DNA of 22,339 bases from Lachnospiraceae bacterium (GCA_900771995.1 CAAGQC010000053.1:1-22339), one strand, 5' to 3'. Numbered from the stretch's first letter, positions 1-9,171 are shown. The notes: generated by a model from the letters alone, not told the origin. A program made the numbers and translations.

Positions 1-3000
1 CGTCGCTGTCCCATGTATGTACCAGATCATGGTGCTCATTATATTCATGGTGCACTTCAAAGCCATCCGGGAATTTTTCCCGGATGCTTCTTCCATAGGC
101 ATCGTACTCCCACTCTTTCCTGCTGCCCAGACGACTGATTTCTTCCACCTTTAAGTTGTCATCCGAATACTGATAGGTCTGAAACGAACCATCCTCATAA
201 ATTACCCGTTCCTTCAGAAACCGGTTATTGTATTCATAGATCTCCGTCTTGCCCGTTTCGCTGTAATAAATGGTATTCCTGTGATGAATATCATCATAAG
301 TAAAGGTCTGGTACACACCGCTTGAAAAGTTCTGACGGGTGACCCTGCCCTTCACGTCATACTCGTTCTCCAGATAACAACTTCCGTTCTGATCCGTAAC
401 GGAAGAAATATGTCCGTTTTCATCATATTCGTAGTGGGTAATCCCCTCGTCCGTATGCACCACATCCACCAGAAGATCGCCCTCATAGCGATACTGGGTC
501 CTGCGTCCGATCTCATCCGTAATCTGCAGAATACGCCCACCCCGGCACTCTACCTGAAGTACATTGCCCAGGGGCGTAACGATCCGTTCCAGCCCCTCTT
601 CTCCATAGGCAAAGCTTAAGCGCTGCTGATTTGGATATTCCACAGACTGAAGCAGTCCTCTGGCATCATAAACACTCAGGGTATGGTCCACCACATCCGT
701 AAGCACATACCGCTCCTGTCCGGTTATCTCTGCCTCCTGTACTTCCATCAGGAATCTGGATGCTCCCTTGCTCTGGTTCACCCAACGGCCATCCTGCTCC
801 TCGTAGCACACAGAATGACCCGTGATGGTCTCCAGATGAACCCGGGTATGCTCCACATCCCTTGTATCCCGATATATCCTGCTGGCATATGGGAATTTCC
901 ATCCCAGCCCCAGTACAGAGACCGTATTATTGGTAGAATAATAGGACCGTTCCAGCTTCAGGGCAAAGGGCACGCTGGCCAGCAGGAAATCCGTAGCCTG
1001 AATGACATAGATTCCCGTGACTGCGTCCACAGGATCGCTGATAAAAGCGTCCAGTCCATTAAAGAAAAGATTCTGGATAAGGCTGCTCTTCAGATCAAAG
1101 TCCTGTTCACTCAGAGCAGAACCCACCCCATCTATGCCGGTGTCAATAAAACCGCCCAGAAATGTCTTAATGAGATGGTTTCCGAAGGAACATCCTTCAA
1201 TACCTAATTTACTCAATAGTCCGTCACGGATGCCACTGCCGGTACTGCCCTGTGCAAATCCTATCCCGATATTCCATAGTGTCCTGGCAGGATTGATCTC
1301 TCCTGTCCGTGCCAGATCATCAAAAATACCATCCAGGACATTTCCCCCTATCTGCATGACTGCCTTCAGACATTTTGCTTCCTTAGCAAGATGTATGAAT
1401 TTTTTTGCTGTCATCAATTTATTAAATGCACTACCTATTGCACAGCCGGATACAACACCGAAGGCAATCTCCGTACCCGCTCTCACCAGTTCATACAGGA
1501 GCTCGTTTCCACCGAATACGTCATCCCGCATGAAATTGTGTCCCTGACTTAAATCACCGCTTTGGGCCTTTTTGTAATTGTCTATTCCTTCTCCCACATC
1601 TGCTACAGCATATGCAGCCGTAGCTGCTCCCAACACCACGGTTGCAATAATAACTGCCGCAGCACCGCCGGTGGCTGCGGTCAGTGCTACCGCTACCGCC
1701 ACAGTTGCAACTGTGGCAGCCACTTTTACGATCCCTTTCAGAATACTGGTTCTGCCTTCCTCGAATTTCTCCACCAGTTCATTGCTGACATCTTCATTGA
1801 TATTTTTTCTGTTGGTCTCATCATTTGCTGTTACAGATGATCTGAGTTCTTCCAGAGACGGATTTGCAGCAGGCGACCGGTCCGATGCATCCATCTTTAC
1901 AAAGGCTGCTATAATCCGTGCCTCATCCGTTAAGTTGATCTGAGAACCGTTCCCTCCGACCTGAACCGTCAGTTCCTCCGCCTCCAGCACCATTTGTCTG
2001 GAAGCCTGTCCGTCTTCCTCTGCAGGATCGCCCACAATCAGGTTCTTTTCCGCATGAAGACAAATCTTCTTCCCTGTGATAAGGGCATTTCCATCCGTAT
2101 CCAAATAGACACAGGTCTGCTTTTCCTGATCGGCAGATACGATAGCCTTAGATGGAGTCATCAAAAGTTCCGCACCATTTACATTGGAAAAAGATTTGTT
2201 GTCCGGTATCTGTGCATAACCGGATGCGGAGGAACCGCCGGATGTCCGGATGGCATGAACTGCAATAGCATCTTTCTCATCATCCCCGGGGAAGTAAATA
2301 TGTACCTGACTTCCCACCTCCGGCATACAGTAGATAAAGCTGCTCTCGATCGCATAAGTAAAGTATTTTACATTAGGGGAATTATCATATTCCGGATCAA
2401 TATGGAAATGCACCCTGACACAATTTCCCGAACGCTCTTTTACCGTAGCGGGGATGCTCATACCGAAAATATGAGGATTCTTTTCAGGGGCACATAACAC
2501 ACCCTTTCTCCGGCTCAGTTCATAAGTCCGTACAAGTTCTCCTTCTACCGTCTGATACTGTATCCTTGTGACAATGGCACTGATCCCCCGGAAGCGTACC
2601 TTCTGTGCCAGACAGAAATCCTGCCTGGCAGTCACTTTCCATTTAAGGGTTTCCTGCGGAAGGATTTTCTGTTCTCTGCCCAGACGATAATACTGGTCCA
2701 TATCCTTGATCTCTGTAAACTCTTCATCGCTCAGGACATATTCTTCCCCCAGATCCGGAATTCCAAAATAGGCCCGTCCATGCGCCGCACGGCAGTCCGG
2801 TACCATAAAGGTATGAAAATGACTGGCAAGACGCACGAGGAAATTCCAGTCGCTCTCCTCATACTGAAGCAGGAAATCAGGAATCACAGCTCCTTTGGTA
2901 GCACAGTCCAGAATTTCCGCATCCTTCTGATTCTTAAGGACCTTGTCCATAACCTGCCTGTATGTTGTGTCTAAGTTCAGAAAGCTCTGGCTTACCGGTG

Positions 3001-3307
3001 CAAGCCCCCATTCCATGGTATAAGAAGCTGCTTCCAGCTGCAAAAGGTGCAGGCTGCGATCCTGCTCCATTTTAGCGTCTGTAATCTTTCCGGCATATAA
3101 AAGCCCATCAGCCTCCGCCTTATATACCTCTATATCATCCCCATCCCCAATACCATGAATGAGAGCTTCTATCTTTTCTTCTTCCACCAGAAGTAACAGC
3201 CTTAATGTGACATGGTCATTAAATGACGCATTCATTTCAAATGCTTCTACTCCAACCGCACCTTCAAAGGGAAGTCGAATGAAAAGACCCTGATAAGCAA
3301 GCTCCAT
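1..3307 (-). CDS. VgrG-like spike fused to an RHS/YD-repeat toxin (3' end off the window)
   Basis: Probable delivered toxin of the injection system. The frame stays open from the ATG at 3307 to the left edge, about 1,102 codons, with no stop, so the C-terminal toxin tip is not seen. AGGAGG sits just upstream and overlaps the previous stop. Order: VgrG/gp27-like domain with QYEESDWNFL near residue 148; OB-like spike domain with YCMPEVGSQVHIYFP near 326; beta-repeat tail to about 450; a very hydrophobic Ala/Val/Gly-rich segment near 522-569; a helical linker; the pre-RHS motif DPVDAVTG near 758 followed by a RSYYST-type motif near 789; then at least eight YD-type repeats of about 20 residues from about 930 onward (QYRYEGD, HYEYDENG, EWEYDAYGR). 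In known RHS effectors the YD repeats form a shell around a cleaved toxin; a similar role here is inferred. Identity as VgrG-RHS is firm, toxin activity unknown. Confidence 0.92.
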   Translation of the reverse strand, partial: MELAYQGLFIRLPFEGAVGVEAFEMNASFNDHVTLRLLLLVEEEKIEALIHGIGDGDDIEVYKAEADGLLYAGKITDAKMEQDRSLHLLQLEAASYTMEWGLAPVSQSFLNLDTTYRQVMDKVLKNQKDAEILDCATKGAVIPDFLLQYEESDWNFLVRLASHFHTFMVPDCRAAHGRAYFGIPDLGEEYVLSDEEFTEIKDMDQYYRLGREQKILPQETLKWKVTARQDFCLAQKVRFRGISAIVTRIQYQTVEGELVRTYELSRRKGVLCAPEKNPHIFGMSIPATVKERSGNCVRVHFHIDPEYDNSPNVKYFTYAIESSFIYCMPEVGSQVHIYFPGDDEKDAIAVHAIRTSGGSSASGYAQIPDNKSFSNVNGAELLMTPSKAIVSADQEKQTCVYLDTDGNALITGKKICLHAEKNLIVGDPAEEDGQASRQMVLEAEELTVQVGGNGSQINLTDEARIIAAFVKMDASDRSPAANPSLEELRSSVTANDETNRKNINEDVSNELVEKFEEGRTSILKGIVKVAATVATVAVAVALTAATGGAAAVIIATVVLGAATAAYAVADVGEGIDNYKKAQSGDLSQGHNFMRDDVFGGNELLYELVRAGTEIAFGVVSGCAIGSAFNKLMTAKKFIHLAKEAKCLKAVMQIGGNVLDGIFDDLARTGEINPARTLWNIGIGFAQGSTGSGIRDGLLSKLGIEGCSFGNHLIKTFLGGFIDTGIDGVGSALSEQDFDLKSSLIQNLFFNGLDAFISDPVDAVTGIYVIQATDFLLASVPFALKLERSYYSTNNTVSVLGLGWKFPYASRIYRDTRDVEHTRVHLETITGHSVCYEEQDGRWVNQSKGASRFLMEVQEAEITGQERYVLTDVVDHTLSVYDARGLLQSVEYPNQQRLSFAYGEEGLERIVTPLGNVLQVECRGGRILQITDEIGRRTQYRYEGDLLVDVVHTDEGITHYEYDENGHISSVTDQNGSCYLENEYDVKGRVTRQNFSSGVYQTFTYDDIHHRNTIYYSETGKTEIYEYNNRFLKERVIYEDGSFQTYQYSDDNLKVEEISRLGSRKEWEYDAYGRSIREKFPDGFEVHHEYNEHHDLVHTWDSD

Positions 3308-3319
3308 ACCTTTTTCCTC

Positions 3320-4192
3320 CTATTCCGGCTGTCCCGAAAGCAAGATCGTTACACATCCTCCGTAACTGCACATGATACTGCATCTGCGCAACAGCAACGG
3401 TTCCCCATTAATAAATACCTTTTCATGCCCTTCCAGCCATTCTCCGTCCGCGGGGAACTGGGCCTTGCACTCACCAACAAAATCTGAACTCATTTCTTCC
3501 AGCTTTTCTTCTTCGGTCTTTTCTTTCTTTTTCATCCCTAATAGTTTTTTTGCAAGACCGATCCCTGCTTTTATGATTGTTACACGCTCATTCCATTTCT
3601 TTGTGAAATAGCCCACCACATCGTCCCGCCAGTCTTTTTTGGATTCTATGATGGCGTTGGTTTTTTCAATCTCCGCCTGAACATCAGGGTTCTCCCTGCT
3701 GTGGCATCCACCGAAGTTAATGATATTTGTATTCAGAATCATATCTTTTACCGTCATCTGCGGTATCTGGTGCGTCAGTACCCCATGGGTAGCATCCAGT
3801 GCCAGATAGCTTTCACGCATACCAAAAGGGCACTCGATCCGGGCACAATGTACCACATAAGCGGTGTCATTTACACGGCTGTCACGAAGTTCCTGTTTTT
3901 TGGCCTCCACCGCTTCCGCTGCCGCCTGCGCCCCCGCTGCCGCAGCTTCATAGTTCTCATTTGCCGCTGTCTCAGCCACTTGTGCATCGCTTAATTCCTG
4001 TAACGTTGCCTCCCACTCTTCCGCACTGATTTCACCGTTCATATACTTTTTCTCTGCCAGACATACCGCTTCATCGGCGGCAGCAACTCTTTCCCCAGCC
4101 GCCGTAACAGCATCCCGCGCTGTGAAGAAATTCTCATAGGCAGTATTCTGTGCATCCTCCAGTTCTCCCAGACTTGGCTGTATCTCACTCAT
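3320..4192 (-). CDS. PAAR-like (DUF4280-type) spike tip with N-terminal coiled coil
   Basis: Likely caps the spike encoded next door. The ATG follows directly on the TAA of the upstream gene, with GGAGG before it. Residues 1-105 are Ala/Glu-rich and predicted helical or coiled. Residues 112-165 and 240-288 match the two halves of a DUF4280 PAAR-like domain: VVHCARIECPFG, FGGCHSRENPD, GECKAQFP, GEWLEG, and the ending CSIMCSYGGCVTILLSGQ. Between the halves is a roughly 70-residue Lys/Glu-rich insert (about 170-240, containing AKKLLGMKKKEKTEEEK) that is longer than I expect for this family. The downstream neighbour is the VgrG-RHS gene, 12 bases away, which fits a tip and toxin pair. Family assignment is from motifs only; cargo binding by the coiled coil is inferred. 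Confidence 0.8.
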   Translation of the reverse strand: MSEIQPSLGELEDAQNTAYENFFTARDAVTAAGERVAAADEAVCLAEKKYMNGEISAEEWEATLQELSDAQVAETAANENYEAAAAGAQAAAEAVEAKKQELRDSRVNDTAYVVHCARIECPFGMRESYLALDATHGVLTHQIPQMTVKDMILNTNIINFGGCHSRENPDVQAEIEKTNAIIESKKDWRDDVVGYFTKKWNERVTIIKAGIGLAKKLLGMKKKEKTEEEKLEEMSSDFVGECKAQFPADGEWLEGHEKVFINGEPLLLRRCSIMCSYGGCVTILLSGQPE

Positions 4193-4714
4193 TTACTGCA
4201 CCTCCACTTCTTCAAAGTGTATTCCCATCGGCCTGCGCCGCAGCAGGCTCTCTGCCAGAGGCAGACTGACAATCGGATCCTTTCTCTGGTTCCCTTTCAG
4301 CAGGAACAGGTTATGCTGTCCAATTTTCCTGCTGTCTAAAACCAGACGCTTTACCGTCCCGTTGGGATAATATTCCGTCTGACTTCCCACCGCATCCAGC
4401 TGATCCATTAACGTATGTACATACTGGTACTGCCGGGAACTCTCCTTGTGGATTAGAACTACCTCCTGGAAGAACAATCCCGGTTCATACGCATCCAGAA
4501 TATTCCGGAATCTTCTGGAGAACATGGTTACCGGATGCTGTAGAAAATCCCATCTGGCCTCGTTGCCATCCCCTGCCAGATACAATGCCACAACACTGTC
4601 CAACTGGCTGCTGTCCTCTTTAGAAAACACATGACGGATCCCATTGATATCAAAATCACGATACTGAATAGATCCCGGCAGATTTTTGTCCTGCGTAATA
4701 AAGAAATACCTCAT
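4193..4714 (-). CDS. Imm11/DUF1629-like protein
   Basis: 173 aa, no signal peptide or membrane segment. The start MRYFFITQDKNLPG, the middle MFSRRFRNILDAYEPGLFF and the end AESLLRRRPMGIHFEEVEV resemble the Imm11 (DUF1629) family, named as an immunity protein of polymorphic toxins. Its ATG overlaps the stop of the upstream pentapeptide gene (ATGA), with GGAGG before it, and its stop abuts the PAAR-like gene start. Immunity genes usually follow their toxin, whereas this one precedes the VgrG-RHS gene by one gene. It may therefore act as an adaptor for loading the tip rather than as immunity. The family match is moderate and recalled from sequence style, not from a search. Confidence 0.6.
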   Translation of the reverse strand: MRYFFITQDKNLPGSIQYRDFDINGIRHVFSKEDSSQLDSVVALYLAGDGNEARWDFLQHPVTMFSRRFRNILDAYEPGLFFQEVVLIHKESSRQYQYVHTLMDQLDAVGSQTEYYPNGTVKRLVLDSRKIGQHNLFLLKGNQRKDPIVSLPLAESLLRRRPMGIHFEEVEVQ

Positions 4715-5682
4715 GATTCTTCCTCCCTGTCCAGACGGATTACCTGAAGCTGCTCTGCACTGATTTCCAGAAACGGAACACTTTCTGCGGGGAACACAGC
4801 GGCAGTAAGTTCAGCTCCGGCAAAAGATGTCTGTTCAAACGTGCACTCCCGAAAATCTGCCCCCCACAGATTACACCCTTCAAAGCTGCATCCCGTCAGT
4901 CTGGTTCCGGGGAAACGGCTTCCTTCCAGATTGCAGTTCTGAAATACAATGTTTTGTACGGTGCTTTCCTCAAACGTAATAAAGCGCATATCCATGTCCC
5001 GGATCGTTCTGTCTGCATAGGTGCCTTTATACCAATAACTGAACACCATCTTTTCCGGCTCTCTGACTGCCTTTGACAGTTCGGTCTTCCAGACGCCGGG
5101 ATCCTTTTCCACCCGGTCCGTCTGAACCAGTATTTCGGTCTGATCACGATATTCCCCCCACCTCAGGACCCAATAGGGAGAACGGGTAACAGGCTCAAAG
5201 ATTCCCTTTTTTTCCCAGTCCCGCAGACGATAGCGAAGCACCTGACAGATCATATTGTCCATAATGGTCAGTTCATCAAACAGCAGATTCTGAATGTCAT
5301 ATTCATTGACAGAGACACCATATCCCTGATTGGCACAAACTAACTCATTCCAAAGTTCATCCAAAGGTGTAAGCAATTCCTTTACATCCACATACACCTC
5401 AACCGGTTCCTTATCCATATACCAGCTCATATCGAGACCGTGAAGCTGAACCCGATAGTTTCTGTTGATCGTATCTGACTTCAACAGAGAAAAATACAAA
5501 AAACATACATACTCCTTTCCCTGTTTTTCCATCTGCTCTCCCAGAAGCTTCATGGCTTTTTCTACCACAGCCTCCCAATCCTCGGCATGTTCCAGAACAG
5601 AATCCCCCATATGGCTGCGGAATGCTGCTATTTTTCTCGATACCGCTTCTCTGTAATTCTGCAAAGCCGTTTCTCTGTCCAT
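4711..5682 (-). CDS. Pentapeptide-repeat protein of the spike module
   Basis: 323 aa from the ATG at 5682, chosen because AAGGAG lies 6 bases upstream; a TTG at 5697 in frame would overlap that ribosome site. Residues 1-225 are an unrecognised mixed helical domain (LWNELVCANQGYGVSVNEYD; TRSPYWVLRWGEYRDQ). Residues about 235-298 are a run of pentapeptide-type repeats (NCNLEGSRF, GCSFEGCNLWGADFRECTF, SFAGAEL), which fold as a right-handed beta-helix in known members. Pentapeptide proteins near PAAR-like genes occur in T6SS adaptor and tip modules, so a structural or adaptor part for spike loading is likely. That role is inferred. The stop overlaps the next gene's ATG by 4 bases. Confidence 0.75.
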   Translation of the reverse strand: MDRETALQNYREAVSRKIAAFRSHMGDSVLEHAEDWEAVVEKAMKLLGEQMEKQGKEYVCFLYFSLLKSDTINRNYRVQLHGLDMSWYMDKEPVEVYVDVKELLTPLDELWNELVCANQGYGVSVNEYDIQNLLFDELTIMDNMICQVLRYRLRDWEKKGIFEPVTRSPYWVLRWGEYRDQTEILVQTDRVEKDPGVWKTELSKAVREPEKMVFSYWYKGTYADRTIRDMDMRFITFEESTVQNIVFQNCNLEGSRFPGTRLTGCSFEGCNLWGADFRECTFEQTSFAGAELTAAVFPAESVPFLEISAEQLQVIRLDREEES

Positions 5683-5703
5683 CTGTCTCTCCTTCAAAAC
5701 ATG

Positions 5704-7104
5704 TTAATCCACGATTACTTCTGTTCCCTGCATAATAACGTTGCCTTTGCTGGATACAATCTGTCCGCCGCTCAGACTATGCATAATAAATTGTTCCGAT
5801 ACATGAAGCGTCACCTGCTCCTCCGCATGAATCGCAATCTCTTCCTGTGCCATTGCCTTCACCATAGACTGAGATTGTATTTTGACCTTTCCATCCGTCT
5901 GAATTGTCACTGCGGATGCTGCTTTTCCACAGGAAAGCTTTATATACCCCGGGGCCAGTGCAAGCTCCTGCCCGGATTTGGTGCGCAGATACCGGTTGTC
6001 CGGATCGCTCATCCGATCTTCTCCACTCTGCGGTGCATCGTAATTACTTACAGCACTCAGTGCAATTGCCTCAGATTCTGCCTTGGAAGGAAAATATATC
6101 CGCACATCATCTCCCACCTCCGGCATGCAATACCATCCGCTGCCATCTGAGGATGCAGACAGGGTGGAATAGGGGAACCAGTACAATGCACGTTTCCTGC
6201 TGTTTCCATCAATTGCCATTGCTACCTGCACTTTTGTACCTGATACGTTCACCACATTGCCATTCAGCGCTACCCCGATCAAATGCATGGGATAGATCAC
6301 AGGCCTTGTAAGCCCCTTTGCACTTTGTAATTTATAAGTTCCCTGCATCTCCTGATCTTCAAAGGAATATCTGCATGCATAAACCACAAAAGGATTTCCC
6401 TGTATCCGGACCGGATCAAAGATTCCCATAAGCTGTTCTGAAACGACCGTATAGCGGGTAAAATCCGATGCATGCACCTCTCTGCCGTTTGCCTTCAGCT
6501 CATAATATCCGTCCATATCCTTTTCCATATCCAGAATATGACAGGGAAATGCTGACTCCATAAGCTCCGGAACTCCCGCATATAATTTTAAGCCGGGCTG
6601 TCGGCAGTCCGGAGTGATCATAATACCTTCCCTGGAAAGCACTCTCTGTAGGAATTCCCAATCCGTCTCCTCATACTGAACGATCAGACTTCCAACCGCC
6701 TTTCCCGCAGCAGCATAGATCAGATCAGCATCCTTATAATTTGCCAGTATTTCCTGTGCTAACTCCTGAAAAGTCATCTTAGCGTTCTGGAAAGAACGGG
6801 AATGTTTCTCCCGATCCATAAGCCAGCTGCGGCTCTTTCCTTCTATTCGTACAGTCTTCACCTGACCGCTTTCCGTTATCTGAATATCCGTCAGGATGCC
6901 GGAGAACAGGATCTTCCTGCCTTCTCCTTCGCGCAGAAGTACTTCAAGATCCTGACAATCTGAGATTTCAAATACAAACTCTTCTTCTGTCACACGGGCA
7001 AGGATCACCAGCGTACTATGCTCTCCTGCCCGGGATTCTATTTCACACTCCAACACCTCTGCCAGATCCAGCCCGTTTACTTCTATATCATGCAAACTGT
7101 ACAT
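5704..7104 (-). CDS. VgrG-like spike protein (second copy)
   Basis: 466 aa, GGAGG 6-7 bases before the ATG. Residues 1-230 form a gp27-like hub region with QYEETDWEFLQRVLSREG near 143-160. Residues about 270-350 form the gp5-like OB domain (YCMPEVGDDVRIYFP near 325-339). From about 375 to the end there is a beta-strand repeat (GKVKIQSQSMVKAMAQEEIA, GGQIVSSKGNVIMQGTEVIV) expected to form the triple-stranded spike needle. It lies 12 bases after the other VgrG-like gene and shares its architecture but not a close sequence. It carries no extra effector domain. It is shorter than proteobacterial T6SS VgrG (often 600 or more aa) and closer to phage and eCIS spikes. VgrG/Pvc8-type family assignment is strong; how it shares the tip with the other two copies is unknown. 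Confidence 0.9.
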   Translation of the reverse strand: MYSLHDIEVNGLDLAEVLECEIESRAGEHSTLVILARVTEEEFVFEISDCQDLEVLLREGEGRKILFSGILTDIQITESGQVKTVRIEGKSRSWLMDREKHSRSFQNAKMTFQELAQEILANYKDADLIYAAAGKAVGSLIVQYEETDWEFLQRVLSREGIMITPDCRQPGLKLYAGVPELMESAFPCHILDMEKDMDGYYELKANGREVHASDFTRYTVVSEQLMGIFDPVRIQGNPFVVYACRYSFEDQEMQGTYKLQSAKGLTRPVIYPMHLIGVALNGNVVNVSGTKVQVAMAIDGNSRKRALYWFPYSTLSASSDGSGWYCMPEVGDDVRIYFPSKAESEAIALSAVSNYDAPQSGEDRMSDPDNRYLRTKSGQELALAPGYIKLSCGKAASAVTIQTDGKVKIQSQSMVKAMAQEEIAIHAEEQVTLHVSEQFIMHSLSGGQIVSSKGNVIMQGTEVIVD

Positions 7105-7116
7105 AATATCCCTCCG

Positions 7117-8511
7117 CTAATTGTTGATAATCATAGCAGCATCGATTTTCACTGTTTCGTCTGTTACGGTAATATTTCCCCCCGCATCATTAATAAACTG
7201 TATCCGGGATCCCGCTGTCACACTCATCATTCCATCCGTGCTGAAACACACTGCCTCCGCCGCGCTGATTTCAATGTCATCATCGGTAACAATTTCGGCG
7301 TTTCCATCATTTGTCAGAGTGACAGTTCCTTTATTTCCGCCAACGGCCAGTTGTATTCCGCCTTCTATAAACCGGACAGCCTTTCCATCCGGCATGGTAA
7401 TATCCTTCAGATCAGGCCTGCTCATCGGACTGTCAGATGCAGGCGACGAATCTCCCTGAATATTTGCAATCGCATAGCTTTCCTTCTCATCTGCGGTGGG
7501 GAAGAAAATCCTTACCTGATCCCCCGGTCTGGGCATGCAATACCATCCACTTCCATCCGGAGATGCTGCCACTGTAGAAAAGGGGAAAAAATACTTTTTC
7601 CTGTAATTTGCCAAAGCATCCGTCTCTAATTGTGCCTGAAGCCGATTCCTGCTGGCGGCCGTAACCACCCCGTTTATGGATACTCCACCGAGGAACGGAT
7701 TGTAATATTTCAGTTTCCTCAGTCCCTCTGCAAAATACAGATAATATCTGCTGACAAAAAGTCCCTGCCGGAAAAATCTTTCGATTTTTCCGATATACAG
7801 TTCTTTCCCTTTGAAAAGCACTTTTTCTCCCAATGGAAGAATGTCATATGTCTCTATCTGATAGCAGATCTGCCCTTTCAGTCCTTTTTTTGTCTCTCTG
7901 GGCGCAGCATTACGATGCAGAACATAGGGAAGCAGATCCCAGTCTGCATCCTCCTCTGTATCCATCAATCCTACTCTCAGATAAATCCCCGGTTCATTGC
8001 CTGCAATATACGCACTGGCACCATACGCGGAAAGAACACGGTTCAGAAATTCCCAATCCGTTTCCTGATACTGCACCATAATCTGCCCTAATGCCTTATC
8101 TTCTATGGAGAACAGAATCTGACTTTGCGAATAAGGCTCCAATATCTTTTGAATTAACTGGTGGGAGGTCATGGCTACGTCCTGAAAAGATCGGTTCCTT
8201 ACTGTAAGATCCATCTGATAGCTTTCCGTCAGTGCCTCCAGATGCAGCACACACCTTCCTCCCTGAGCCTTTACTTCCATACAGGTCACCGTGCCGTAAA
8301 ACAACGGTTTTATGGTCTCTCCGAGCATTACAAATAATCCGATATGACCATCTTCCTCGTACAGAAGATAATCCCTCAGTTCCTCCTGCGTCTCTGCATC
8401 TGCGGAAAGAAATCCGTGCTTCCCGGGATTTTCACTGATGCAGCATGTCAAAACCGACAGACGCGTACTTCCCAGTATCAGAAAAAGACTCCCATAGGTA
8501 ATCGCATCCAT
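7117..8511 (-). CDS. VgrG-like spike protein (first copy)
   Basis: 464 aa, GGGAGG nine bases before the ATG. Hub region with QYQETDWEFLNRVLSAYG near 147-164; OB-like domain with WYCMPRPGDQVRIFFP near 323-338; then a C-terminal beta-repeat from about 375 (NKGTVTLTNDGNAEIVTDDD, GSRIQFINDAGGNITVTDE) typical of a trimeric needle. Same fold order as the downstream copy and as the N-terminus of the VgrG-RHS protein. The first 100 residues contain two adjacent cysteines (LTCCISE) and diverge most. Predicted to form the central spike under the tube, linking tube to baseplate. No fused effector is seen. Confidence 0.88.
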   Translation of the reverse strand: MDAITYGSLFLILGSTRLSVLTCCISENPGKHGFLSADAETQEELRDYLLYEEDGHIGLFVMLGETIKPLFYGTVTCMEVKAQGGRCVLHLEALTESYQMDLTVRNRSFQDVAMTSHQLIQKILEPYSQSQILFSIEDKALGQIMVQYQETDWEFLNRVLSAYGASAYIAGNEPGIYLRVGLMDTEEDADWDLLPYVLHRNAAPRETKKGLKGQICYQIETYDILPLGEKVLFKGKELYIGKIERFFRQGLFVSRYYLYFAEGLRKLKYYNPFLGGVSINGVVTAASRNRLQAQLETDALANYRKKYFFPFSTVAASPDGSGWYCMPRPGDQVRIFFPTADEKESYAIANIQGDSSPASDSPMSRPDLKDITMPDGKAVRFIEGGIQLAVGGNKGTVTLTNDGNAEIVTDDDIEISAAEAVCFSTDGMMSVTAGSRIQFINDAGGNITVTDETVKIDAAMIINN

Positions 8512-8528
8512 ACGCTGCTCCCTCCCTT

Positions 8529-9143
8529 CTAACGGTTCATTTCCTCAATCACATGCACCATTGCCTCCAGCAACAGTCCCATGCCTTTTTGCTCTTCCTC
8601 CGGGCAATTCAGGTTTCCCGCATATATCCTGCCGCCTTTTTTCAACCGAAAGACGATGTTAAAAAGACGTCCTCTGGATGTAGGCGCCGTATAGCAGAAA
8701 TATTCCATATTTCCTACCACCGCCTTTTTCCCGGGCTTAATATATATGTGCATATCCTTCATGGCTTCTTTGGTCTGCTCGATCCATTTATTCAGAGGCA
8801 TCTTCACTTTTGTGCAAGGTGCATCAGATACATTAAAAACAACCTTGCGTGCATTGCTTGCCAAAAGAATCATTCCGGCTTCATTTTGCTCCACATCATA
8901 GAAATTTTTAATAAAAGGAACCGTCAACCGTCCTTCCAACAGGTCCTTCGGTTCAAACTCCAGCAACAATGTATAGAGATACTGTCGTCCGCTTCGTATC
9001 CCCTCTATCATCTCCTCCAGCGTATAAGTAATCCGCTCCCTGGGATCATACTGTTTCCGCAGGCGTTCTCTTTCCTCCTGTTCTTCCCGTTCCCGCTGCT
9101 CTCTGATAAACCGTGCTATGGACAAATCCATTTCGTTTTCCAT
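8529..9143 (-). CDS. Spike-module protein of unknown family, possibly DcrB/Eag-like adaptor
   Basis: 204 aa from the ATG at 9143, which has AGGAGG eight bases upstream; the frame extends further upstream but would overlap the previous gene. Residues 1-40 are a charged Glu/Arg helix (REQREREEQEERERLRKQY). The rest is alpha/beta: LTVPFIKNFYD, NARKVVFNVSDAP, KPGKKAVVGNMEYFCYTAP, GRLFNIVFRLKKGGRIYAGN, and a last helix LLLEAMVHVIEEM. That strand order recalls DcrB/DUF1795 proteins, which include the Eag chaperones of T6SS effectors. The likeness is weak and by eye only. The gene lies directly upstream of the first VgrG-like gene, which fits a loading chaperone. Confidence 0.75.
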   Translation of the reverse strand: MENEMDLSIARFIREQREREEQEERERLRKQYDPRERITYTLEEMIEGIRSGRQYLYTLLLEFEPKDLLEGRLTVPFIKNFYDVEQNEAGMILLASNARKVVFNVSDAPCTKVKMPLNKWIEQTKEAMKDMHIYIKPGKKAVVGNMEYFCYTAPTSRGRLFNIVFRLKKGGRIYAGNLNCPEEEQKGMGLLLEAMVHVIEEMNR

Positions 9144-9171
9144 GCCTGCCGCCTCCTTTTCCCTCACACCG

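Noticed and set aside
1578..1943. Plus-strand reading frame rich in Ala, Ser and Thr, resembling a secreted low-complexity protein
   Set aside because: It mirrors the Ala/Val-rich segment of the VgrG-RHS gene on the other strand and has no ribosome site; codon pattern shadow.
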